A DNA stretch of 28,068 nt from a virus. The notes beneath the pieces are model-generated. The model saw nothing but the letters and a program-made list of their open reading frames with translations, did no database searches and was not told where the DNA came from. This document shows, in pieces, positions 1-4,752 of this stretch. Where the stretch lies: IMG/VR virus record IMGVR_UViG_3300043431_000134, positions 1 to 28,068 of that record; one strand, given 5' to 3'. The stretch's first letter is position 1. The number at the start of each line of letters is the position of its first letter. The position numbers were made by a program, and so were the translations under genes.

Positions 1-33
1 CGCTTTCACTTACCCCTTACCTCCACGTTAGCC
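1..33 (-). other. attC-I, partial, cut by window edge
   Basis: The minus-strand box GGCTAAC (27-33) follows the methyltransferase gene and continues into GTGGAGGTAAGGGG, like the left half of the other sites. The methyltransferase stop codon lies inside it. The right half is outside the window. Confidence 0.75.
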
Positions 34-740
34 GTCAAGATGTTCCATGCCGCAGCAGCCACCGCCGGAACCTGCCCATTGCGGATGCAGTCAGTTCTGT
101 CCACTGCACGGGCCAGCCCATTACCCATTCCTCGAAGGCTGGCGTATGCGTCTTTCCAATCTCTGTTCCACGCCAAGGGTTTGAACTCCCACCCCACTCG
201 TCCAGTCTGCCCGCTACGTGGTTCTTTCCGCTCCTGCATCCGCTCGGGGTGGGTAGCGACGATCCAAAGGCGCTCCCGCTTATGTGGCGCACCAACGGCT
301 GACGCTCCGATACAACCCCATTCCGCATCGAACCCCATCGCGTCAAGGTCAGCGAGGACGGCTCCGAGTCCCCTAGTAACGAGCATTGGTGAGTTTTCGA
401 TAAAAGCATATTGCGGCTCAACCTCTCCGATGATCCTGGCCATTTCAAACCAGAGTCCACTTCGCGTTCCATTTAAACCTGCCCCTTTTCCAGCGCATGA
501 AATGTCTTGGCACGGGAAGCCTCCCGACACCACGTCAACAATTCCTCGCCACGGCCTGCCGTCAAAACTCGACACGTCAGACCATATCGGGAATGGTTCA
601 AGGCATCCATCGTTTTGCCGTTGTGCCAAAACTTGTGCGGCGTATCCGTTACGTTCAACTGCGCAAACGGTTCGCCATCCAAGGAGCCTGCTTCCCAAAA
701 TGCCCCCACCAGCGCCTGCGAAAAGAGCCAACTCATTCAT
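6..740 (-). CDS. C5 cytosine-specific DNA methyltransferase (cassette 8)
   Basis: Transfers a methyl group from S-adenosylmethionine to cytosine C5 in DNA, probably protecting phage DNA from restriction. From the upstream ATG at 755 the order is motif I FAGAGGG (about 12-18), motif IV GGFPCQDIS with the catalytic Cys (about 79), motif VI-like ENSPM (about 120), motif VIII HKRERLW (about 158) and a C-terminal RNGQVPAV element equivalent to the usual GNGQVP. About 245 residues is typical for compact phage enzymes and no motif is missing. The ATG at 740 is preferred because AGAGGT precedes it; the ATG at 755 has no visible ribosome site and lies only a few bases from the cassette boundary. The stop codon lies within the following attC. 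RNGQVP in place of GNGQVP is a small departure that might affect activity. Confidence 0.93.
   Translation of the reverse strand: MNELALFAGAGGGILGSRLLGWRTVCAVERNGYAAQVLAQRQNDGCLEPFPIWSDVSSFDGRPWRGIVDVVSGGFPCQDISCAGKGAGLNGTRSGLWFEMARIIGEVEPQYAFIENSPMLVTRGLGAVLADLDAMGFDAEWGCIGASAVGAPHKRERLWIVATHPERMQERKEPRSGQTGRVGWEFKPLAWNRDWKDAYASLRGMGNGLARAVDRTDCIRNGQVPAVAAAAWNILTANVEVRGK
35..472 (-). other. Possible overprinted ORF inside the methyltransferase gene
   Basis: A 145-codon ATG-started reading frame lies wholly inside the methyltransferase gene in another frame of the same strand. Its translation contains KTHQCSLL, RWGSMRNGV, SSLPTP and a C-terminal FEEWVMGWPVQWTEL...RFRRWLLRHG. From memory these resemble segments annotated as the C-terminal part of many phage cytosine-methyltransferase-like proteins. 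The MGWP motif and the RVDR...NGQVPAV motif of the enzyme are the same DNA read in two frames. This may mean conserved dual coding, or simply that database proteins of this type arose by frameshift. Expression is not shown. Confidence 0.2.
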
Positions 741-759
741 TTTTACCTCTGTCATAGAC

Positions 760-847
760 CGCTAACAATTCGGTCAAAAGGACAGCTACAAGCTGCGCTT
801 GTGATGCCCTCGTTTCACTCGGCTGCCTCTTACCTCAAACGTTAGAG
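760..847 (-). other. attC-H recombination site
   Basis: Minus strand: CTCTAAC at the start (841-847) and GTTAGCG at the end (760-766), 88 bp. The inner arms GGTAAGAGG and CCTTTTGACC pair except for one extra C. A central AAGCGCAGCTTG palindrome is shared with other sites. It separates the 73-aa gene from the methyltransferase cassette. Confidence 0.85.
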
Positions 848-1056
848 CGCTTCCGTATTGCCACAGCGAAGGTAGCGTTCGGATCGTCATAATCGAAAGA
901 ATCAACGGCTTCGCATGCTTTGGCGCACGATTCGCGCTCTTGCGCCGCCACGGCCTGTGCAAAATTATGCAGCCACTGCGCGCTGACGCTAATGCCATCA
1001 CTGCCTGACAATCCGCCGTCAGGAAAACAATTTTCAACCTCTTCAAAACTCAGCAT
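835..1056 (-). CDS. Hypothetical small cassette protein, 73 aa (cassette 7)
   Basis: Function unknown. The ATG at 1056 is preceded by AAAAGGATAG. The protein is short, acidic and probably cytosolic, with no membrane segment. Its central part, ERESCAKACEAV, and its ending AIRKRSNV resemble a widespread type of small phage and cassette protein (ERxxCAKxCE ... AIRxR) with no assigned role. Its last codons and TGA stop are supplied by attC-H (AAC GTT TGA), so the site and gene end overlap by 13 bases. It forms one cassette between attC-G and attC-H. Confidence 0.75.
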   Translation of the reverse strand: MLSFEEVENCFPDGGLSGSDGISVSAQWLHNFAQAVAAQERESCAKACEAVDSFDYDDPNATFAVAIRKRSNV

Positions 1057-1076
1057 TTTGCTATCCTTTTGTCTTG

Positions 1077-1160
1077 CTCTAACCCCTAGATGCAGGGGAT
1101 GGTTGGAAGCTACGTCGTTATAGGCACAGGTCTCCGCACCTCCTGATCTAAACGTTAGCC
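1077..1160 (-). other. attC-G recombination site
   Basis: Minus strand: GGCTAAC (1154-1160) to GTTAGAG (1077-1083), 84 bp. The inner arms AGATCAGGAGGT and ATCCCCTGCATCT pair with one extrahelical G. The GTTAGAG box deviates from GTTRRRY in its last base. Confidence 0.8.
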
Positions 1161-1505
1161 GCGATAAGGGCGGTCACCTTCGGCCATATAGTGAGCGTTG
1201 AATTCATGCACACGCTGCTGAGTAAAAGGCTCGTCGCCGTCGCCATCGCTACAGTCTCCGAAATACCAGACCGTCTCAACGTTCTGGCTTGCATGCAGAG
1301 CCATCAACACCGCCGCAATGCTCGGCCACGGGCCGCGCTCGTATCCCGGCCCGTAATACCGCCAGCACTGGTCAATTTCGTAATTTGCGCCTTCGCAGGA
1401 GCTTTCTTTTTCCGGCCTCAGTTCGCAGCCGACCGGCAAGCTGCCTGGTAGCTCCGGCTCTGCCCCATCAAATGTCTTCACGTAAATACAGGCATCAACA
1501 CCCAT
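1155..1505 (-). CDS. Hypothetical cassette protein, 116 aa (cassette 6)
   Basis: Function unknown. The ATG at 1505 has an AAGGAG ribosome site. The protein starts MGVDACIYVKT and carries YYGPGYERGPWPSIAAVLMALH in its middle and EPFTQQ...HYMAEGDRPYRG at the end. It is acidic and aromatic-rich, with no signal peptide or transmembrane segment. From memory it resembles a conserved hypothetical family (MGVDAxIYFKT ... YYGxGYERGPWP) seen scattered in proteobacteria. The TAA stop is the TAA of the attC-G left box GGCTAAC. One cassette between attC-F and attC-G. Confidence 0.8.
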   Translation of the reverse strand: MGVDACIYVKTFDGAEPELPGSLPVGCELRPEKESSCEGANYEIDQCWRYYGPGYERGPWPSIAAVLMALHASQNVETVWYFGDCSDGDGDEPFTQQRVHEFNAHYMAEGDRPYRG

Positions 1506-1528
1506 GTCATTCTCCTTTTGTTGCGGCT

Positions 1529-1589
1529 GGCTAACTCTTCAATCCAGCGGACCGCAGCAAGCTGCGTCCGCTGATCTCAAACGTTAGCC
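1529..1589 (-). other. attC-F recombination site, near-perfect hairpin
   Basis: Minus strand: GGCTAAC (1583-1589) to GTTAGCC (1529-1535), 61 bp, the shortest site. The arms ATCAGCGGACGCAGC and GCTGCGGTCCGCTGGAT pair throughout except for two single extrahelical bases. This is the clearest folded attC in the window. Confidence 0.92.
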
Positions 1590-1796
1590 CGCGCGGGCAG
1601 CAGCCAGCGCAACAAGAATTGCGTCCATTTCTTCCCAGCGGAACGCGCCGGCCATTCGTAGCGGCAGTTCCGGCCCGGCCCCGTGAACCATTATTGAGGC
1701 TCCCTCGTGGTTCGACCATGTATTGATCGTCACCGTCATCTTCCCGGCATCAAGAAAAATTTCTTTGCTATCGGACTTCATCGTTTCAAGTTTCAC
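1584..1796 (-). CDS. Hypothetical small cassette protein, 70 aa (cassette 5)
   Basis: Function unknown. The GTG at 1796 is chosen because AAAAGGA lies six bases upstream. The same frame also runs up to an ATG at 1823 that straddles the attC-E crossover point, which would add about nine residues. The protein starts MKLETMKSDSKEIFLD and has central TVTINTWSNHEGASIMV and an alanine-rich end. It looks like a small mixed alpha/beta cytosolic protein with no recognised domain. The stop codon comes from the attC-F left box (GGCTAAC). Confidence 0.65.
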   Translation of the reverse strand: MKLETMKSDSKEIFLDAGKMTVTINTWSNHEGASIMVHGAGPELPLRMAGAFRWEEMDAILVALAAARAG

Positions 1797-1814
1797 TATA
1801 TATCCTTTTAATAC

Positions 1815-1909
1815 GCCTAACATTGCAGTCGAGCGAATCCCCGCCTGCTGAGTTCTGTGGTTAATCGTTACCGTCGTCGTGGCGGGTCTCGCTCACTTAC
1901 ACGTTAGGG
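1815..1909 (-). other. attC-E recombination site
   Basis: Minus strand: CCCTAAC (1903-1909) to GTTAGGC (1815-1821), 95 bp. The inner arms AGTGAGCG and CGCTCGACT pair with one extrahelical C. Secondary arms CCCGCC and GGCGGG lie inside. A perfect GTTRRRY end. Confidence 0.9.
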
Positions 1910-2157
1910 GGCGGCGGCAGTGGCATCCAGTGCGTAACGTCTTCATGATCTGAGGATGGGCCTTCTCGGCTAAACCAAAGGTTGTGCTTTGCATCATAAG
2001 ACACGTCACAATTACGGGAATTAGAGTATGAGTCCCATACGTCAATTTCTGTTCCGTCTTTTGGTGCCGTACTGATTGGTTGCCAGCAACCTAACATTCC
2101 AGTCGAGCCGGACTGCCCGCAAGCTGGGTATTTTGCGTCTTGTGATTGATCGCTCAT
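1897..2157 (-). CDS. DUF551-like protein (cassette 4)
   Basis: A small protein of the DUF551 type, common in phages and of unknown function. The signature is CWQPISTAPKDGTEI near the start and THWMPLPPPP at the end. The frame opens at ATG 2157 inside attC-D with an AAAGGG ribosome site seven bases upstream, so the first 20 residues would be encoded by the recombination site. A second in-frame ATG at 2097 straddles the crossover point and gives MLGCWQPIS, closer to normal family length. Either way the start codon is supplied by the upstream attC, not by the cassette. The stop codon (AAC GTG TAA) comes from attC-E. Confidence 0.85.
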   Translation of the reverse strand: MSDQSQDAKYPACGQSGSTGMLGCWQPISTAPKDGTEIDVWDSYSNSRNCDVSYDAKHNLWFSREGPSSDHEDVTHWMPLPPPPNV

Positions 2158-2211
2158 TCTTCAACCCTTTCCTGTTCAGTGGGCGGGCATCCGCTCACTT
2201 TTACGTTATAA
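2089..2211 (-). other. attC-D recombination site (long)
   Basis: Minus strand: TTATAAC (2205-2211) to GTTAGGT (2089-2095), 123 bp, similar in length to Vibrio-type repeats. The inner arms AGTGAGCGG and CCGGCTCGACT pair with extrahelical C. The site also holds AAAGGG and an ATG that open the DUF551 reading frame. Confidence 0.82.
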
Positions 2212-2425
2212 GGTGCCGGTTACGAAGTCCGGCGCTGGCGTTACCCTCCCAGCCGCTCAAGATCAGGCCACGTCTGTCACATGGCAGCAGCACAAGCAGG
2301 CTTGGAGCCTCCGCTGTGCCATCGGTACTACGGGACGCGGTTTGCAGTAACACAGCCGCGCGATGCGTTTGCACTCGGCCAGAACATCCCAGCCCATGCT
2401 GCTGCAATCAGCGTGCAACTCATAA
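2201..2425 (-). other. Cassette 3: no convincing intact gene
   Basis: The unit between attC-C and attC-D is about 210 bp. One frame (2201-2407, starting at TTG) is open for 68 codons but has unusual composition (His/Arg/Leu-rich) and no family resemblance. Another frame gives ADCSSMGWDVLAECKRIARL and then stops. A third, shifted by one base, ends QTWPDLERLGG and stops just before the site. The two protein-like stretches in different frames suggest a small gene broken by frameshift. It could also be a non-coding cassette. Confidence 0.45.
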
Positions 2426-2490
2426 CACTACAGTCGAGGGGATTCGCTACAAGCTGCGCTTTCCGCTACCCCTCAATTACGACGTTAGCC
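2420..2490 (-). other. attC-C recombination site
   Basis: Minus strand: GGCTAAC (2484-2490) to GTTATGA (2420-2426), 71 bp. The arms TTGAGGGG and CCCCTCGA pair with one extrahelical C. A central AAGCGCAGCTTG palindrome is shared with attC-B and attC-H. Confidence 0.87.
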
Positions 2491-2491
2491 G

Positions 2492-3295
2492 TCAGTCCGC
2501 AATTTCCTGCTTTGCCATTTCGCAAAATATCCCGCACTGAATTTCAGGCTCGGTTTGGTAGTCACCAGTGCCTGGCTGCAACTCGTCAAGAAAGATTCGC
2601 GTGTCACCAGTTTTGATGATCTTCACGCCAAGCCTGCGCGATTCATAAACCATCCGGGCAAACTGATCGGGGAAGTCGTCCCTGATCTTGTTCCAATAGC
2701 CCATGCCGGAAGCCTTGCAACACCCGATGCAGTTGTTGTGCTGATAGCCCAGCTTGTACATGGACGGAAGTTCAATTCCTGCCGATTCCACTATCGCCAA
2801 GCAGTCCGGGTGTTCCAGCCCTCGGTCAATCAGCGGCGAAAAGGCGTCTATGTTGTTGGCGTCCAGAAAGCTATCCCAGCGTCCTTGCTCTTCGGCGCAG
2901 TACCCAAATACGTGTCGGTCTGTTGGCAGTTCAAACGCCCGGCGCACTTCCTTTTTAAGCAATAGCGTGCATGGCGCTCCATCGTGCCCGCTGATATATC
3001 TACGCTTGCGGAAAACCTCATAAATCGAGCCGTCGTATTTCTCTGCAATCAGGTTGGTGATCGGCACGCCAAGCCACTTTTCACAGTCGGCGGCAAATCG
3101 GTCGTTGTCCGGGTGTTCTTCGCGCACAATGCAGCGGGCCACAACCACAGGCAACCGTCCGGCGTTTTCAACAATCGCCAGCTTGGTAGCCACCGCACTT
3201 GCCGCGCCGCAGCTAAACCAGCACACAAGACGGCTAACCCGGCAGTCGAGCGGGACAGCCTCAAGCTGCGCTTTCGGTTCGTTCGTTTCACTCAT
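2492..3295 (-). CDS. PAPS-reductase-like PP-loop protein (cassette 2)
   Basis: A member of the phosphoadenosine phosphosulfate reductase superfamily (adenylate-binding PP-loop), in the phage-type subgroup with a WFSCGAASA loop (residues 26-34). Later elements are CTLLLKKEVRRAFE (about 107-120), the NNCIGCCKASGMGYW cysteine cluster (about 184-198) and QCGIFC near the end. Family members activate a substrate with ATP, but the phage enzymes have no proven substrate; roles in nucleic-acid thiolation or phosphorothioation are suggested only by kinship with DndC/TtcA. The ATG at 3295 lies inside attC-B and the first 19 residues are encoded by that site. Without them the protein would begin directly at RLVCWFSCG, where family members normally start, so the site seems to supply the start codon. 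GAGGGG lies just upstream of the ATG. Confidence 0.88.
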   Translation of the reverse strand: MSETNEPKAQLEAVPLDCRVSRLVCWFSCGAASAVATKLAIVENAGRLPVVVARCIVREEHPDNDRFAADCEKWLGVPITNLIAEKYDGSIYEVFRKRRYISGHDGAPCTLLLKKEVRRAFELPTDRHVFGYCAEEQGRWDSFLDANNIDAFSPLIDRGLEHPDCLAIVESAGIELPSMYKLGYQHNNCIGCCKASGMGYWNKIRDDFPDQFARMVYESRRLGVKIIKTGDTRIFLDELQPGTGDYQTEPEIQCGIFCEMAKQEIAD

Positions 3296-3319
3296 CTGCC
3301 CCTCACTTCTACGTTAGCC
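3232..3319 (-). other. attC-B recombination site
   Basis: Minus strand: GGCTAAC (3313-3319) to GTTAGCC (3232-3238), 88 bp. The arms AGTGAGGGGCAG and CTGTCCCGCTCGACT pair with extrahelical C. A central AAGCGCAGCTTG palindrome is present. The start codon of the PAPS-reductase-like gene is inside. Confidence 0.92.
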
Positions 3320-3523
3320 GACACGTTCAACCTCGTAGTTCGCATGGTCGCTAAATGCGATGTAGTCAATTTTTCCGTCCTCATATTGCGCAACAAACGC
3401 TGGGCGGAAATCCATTCCTTCGGGTGCGACAAAAGAGACGCCTATGATCCTGGCCCATTCACCTGAACGAAAAGAGTGGTGATTGGTTCCCCGAATCTTT
3501 GCCGCATCGGTAAGTATTCGCAC
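3314..3523 (-). CDS. Hypothetical cassette protein, 69 aa (cassette 1)
   Basis: Function unknown. The start is GTG at 3523 with AAAGGA seven bases upstream. It reads MRILTDAAKIRGTNHH, then WARIIGVSFVAPEGMDFRP and a YEDGKIDYIAFSDHANYEVE end, suggesting a small beta-barrel-like or sheet-rich soluble protein. No membrane segment. The pattern W-x-x-I-G-V...P-x-G...F-x-D-G-K-x-D-Y-I seems familiar from small phage proteins but has no assigned role. The stop TAA is part of the attC-B left box. This is the promoter-proximal cassette, the position where newly inserted cassettes normally appear. Confidence 0.75.
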   Translation of the reverse strand: MRILTDAAKIRGTNHHSFRSGEWARIIGVSFVAPEGMDFRPAFVAQYEDGKIDYIAFSDHANYEVERVG

Positions 3524-3548
3524 GTTTATCCTTTCTGCCGAGAATGTC

Positions 3549-3620
3549 GGCTAACCCTACAGTCGAGCGGGACTCGTCTTTCGCTGCGCTCATTCCTCAC
3601 CCCTCACTTCCACGTTATGC
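3549..3620 (-). other. attC-A, first site of the array, fused to a phage gene
   Basis: Minus strand: GCATAAC (3614-3620) to GTTAGCC (3549-3555), 72 bp. The arms AGTGAGGGG and CCCGCTCGACT pair with extrahelical bases. It follows a gene of the phage operon, whose TAA stop is within its left box. This is the junction between array and phage backbone. Confidence 0.9.
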
Positions 3621-3782
3621 CGCCGCCCTCTCAGCCCCTCGCCTCTGCATGTTCGCCCAGCAAGTGGCACATATCCAGCGGTAGGTTAGCCGCGAGCCTG
3701 ATACCTTCATTTGCCCGCCCGCCCGTGGTGCGTAGCCTTGATGATTGGTGCAGTAGCGCGGGTTATGTGGGGTTTGCTTCAT
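3615..3782 (-). CDS. Small cysteine-containing phage protein, 55 aa
   Basis: Not present as a separate long frame but well supported. The ATG at 3782 overlaps the upstream stop (ATGA) and the stop TAA lies in attC-A. The sequence starts MKQTPHNPRYCTNHQGY and ends with WICATCWANMQRRGAE. The Cys residues (CTNH and CATC) suggest a small zinc-ribbon-like fold, as in many phage anti-host or regulatory peptides; the function is unknown. It is the last gene of the operon from the promoter at 4282-4310 and is physically joined to the cassette array. Confidence 0.65.
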   Translation of the reverse strand: MKQTPHNPRYCTNHQGYAPRAGGQMKVSGSRLTYRWICATCWANMQRRGAERAAA

Positions 3783-3967
3783 CGCTCCGGCCTCATATCT
3801 CGCCCGTACCTGTGGGCTGGGTGTCCTGTGTAGCTCTTGCAGTCCTGCCCGTTGTCCTCTGGTAGCTGGCGCAATGGGTGCGATTTGCCATATACCAGCG
3901 GCAAGTCATCGCGTCCGGCGCAGTAGTTGAGCTTTTGTGCCCAGTGCTGGCATGTTTTGCAGGTCAT
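3779..3967 (-). CDS. Small cysteine-rich phage protein, 62 aa
   Basis: Starts at ATG 3967 (MTCKTCQHW), one base after the preceding gene's stop, and overlaps the next gene by ATGA. The frame is open further upstream to 4081 but that part lies over the preceding gene and is rejected. CKTC near the start, YCAG in the middle and DCKSYTGHP near the end suggest a metal-bound small fold of the kind found in many phage early peptides (CxxCxxW ... C ... C). The role is unknown. Confidence 0.7.
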   Translation of the reverse strand: MTCKTCQHWAQKLNYCAGRDDLPLVYGKSHPLRQLPEDNGQDCKSYTGHPAHRYGRDMRPER

Positions 3968-3968
3968 G

Positions 3969-4253
3969 TCACACCACTTTGCGAATTGATGGGAACGGGA
4001 ATGGCGCCCAGCCAAAACCATCAGGACTACCGCCCCACGACTCGGCGTCATCTGGCACCAACAGATAGTCGTCACACTCACCCGTCACGATAGGGCAGCA
4101 CAGCACGCTTTTGAGTGAGTCAGCGCGGCACTTGGCCTCTTGCTCGGGCAAGTCCTTGAAGTCGATGATGTCAATCTGCAGATCGTTCTCGGAGCCATTG
4201 ACTAGAAAGATGTTGTATAGGCCGGTGTGGTTCTTGGCGATTACGATTTTCAT
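3969..4253 (-). CDS. Hypothetical phage protein, 94 aa
   Basis: First gene of the leftward operon ending in the cassette array. The ATG at 4253 follows GGGGTAAGTG; a GTG one codon earlier is possible. It begins MKIVIAKNHTGLYNIFLVNG, with a central DIIDFKDLPEQEAKCRADSL and a Trp/Gly/Phe-rich end WGGSPDGFGWAPFPFP. It appears soluble and acidic, with no recognised domain. The leader is short, about 20 bases from the predicted transcription start. Confidence 0.7.
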   Translation of the reverse strand: MKIVIAKNHTGLYNIFLVNGSENDLQIDIIDFKDLPEQEAKCRADSLKSVLCCPIVTGECDDYLLVPDDAESWGGSPDGFGWAPFPFPSIRKVV

Positions 4254-4281
4254 CACTTACCCCTGTTTGTTTGCGTAAGTC

Positions 4282-4310
4282 ATACTAGCGCATGCGTCAG
4301 CTATGCGCAA
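4282..4310 (-). promoter_or_regulatory. Sigma70-like promoter driving the operon and the cassette array
   Basis: Minus strand: -35 TTGCGC (4305-4310), 17-bp spacer, -10 TAGTAT (4282-4287), with an AT-rich AAGATAATC upstream. The start of transcription would be near 4275. The same -35 region and flank recur at 7061-7080. With no terminator seen between here and position 1, this promoter would transcribe the whole array. Confidence 0.65.
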
Positions 4311-4313
4311 GGA

Positions 4314-4751
4314 TTATCTTGCGGCCGTTAGCGTCTTCTTAAATCGCGACAACATCGCCTTGGTTTCCTCGCTCATCTTCGTCGGCGCGGCCTTGGCTTG
4401 CTCCTGCTGTGCCTGCATGGTCTGGCGCTTCTCGATCTGCCGTTCCCGCCATTGCCTGGACTGCTCGCCAAGCTTGATGAACTTGTCGATATTGCCGCTG
4501 CGGAAGATCACGTCTAGCCCGTCATGGTCGCGCCTGCCTTCCCACGGGTCAGAGGCGACGCCTTCGATTGCTATCTGCAAGTCTTCCAGCTCGTAGCCAA
4601 TTTCAAACTGTGTGACGAGGATGCGGAACTTGACGGCATCCATGCGGGATCGTGGATGGTCTAGCACGTCGCGCCAATAGTCGAAGACTTGCTCAACTAG
4701 CGGACGGTAGATGTCGTCGTTGATGCCGATTTGGTGTGATTTGCGGGCCAT
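4314..4751 (-). CDS. Phage replication protein / helicase-loader-like, 145 aa
   Basis: The pattern VFDYWRDVLDHPRSRMDAVKFRILVTQFEIGYELEDLQIAIEG, then DVIFRSGNIDKFIKLGEQ, matches a helical domain found in the C-terminal part of phage replication proteins that load the DnaB-type helicase (the host-range region of lambda O / DnaT-like proteins). Here it stands alone, followed by a Gln/Glu-rich coiled tail (about 105-145). The start ATG 4751 lies one base after the upstream stop. It probably acts on phage DNA in the cytoplasm. The family match is from memory of the motif. Confidence 0.6.
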   Translation of the reverse strand: MARKSHQIGINDDIYRPLVEQVFDYWRDVLDHPRSRMDAVKFRILVTQFEIGYELEDLQIAIEGVASDPWEGRRDHDGLDVIFRSGNIDKFIKLGEQSRQWRERQIEKRQTMQAQQEQAKAAPTKMSEETKAMLSRFKKTLTAAR

Positions 4752-4752
4752 G

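Larger units (their letters stand above)
1..3620 (-). mobile_element. Integron-type gene-cassette array (CALIN-like) in a phage genome
   Basis: Eight short gene units, all on the minus strand, alternate with nine attC-like sites at regular cassette spacing. Every complete site (read on the minus strand) starts with a box such as GGCTAAC and ends with GTTAGCC or a close variant. Its inner arms pair except for one base present only in the right arm, which is the extrahelical-base signature of attC. The sites range from 61 to 123 bp, the normal attC range, and each follows the 3' end of a gene as in integrons. No integrase gene or attI is visible, so it is a cluster of attC sites lacking integrase, or the left part of a longer array cut by the window. 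Flanking genes are phage-like. The identification rests on repeated structure seen directly; mobility is inferred. Confidence 0.9.

Noticed and set aside
40-765. 241-codon plus-strand open frame opposite the methyltransferase
   Set aside because: Pro/Ser/Arg-rich composition typical of an antisense shadow; no family resemblance or ribosome site.
3685-3692. GGCTAAC on the minus strand inside the 55-aa gene
   Set aside because: Lies within coding sequence and has no pairing arms or GTTRRRY partner at attC spacing.
3968-4081. N-terminal extension of the 62-aa Cys-rich protein back to 4081
   Set aside because: It would lie over the preceding gene in another frame; the ATG at 3967 directly after that gene's stop and the start CKTC fit better.
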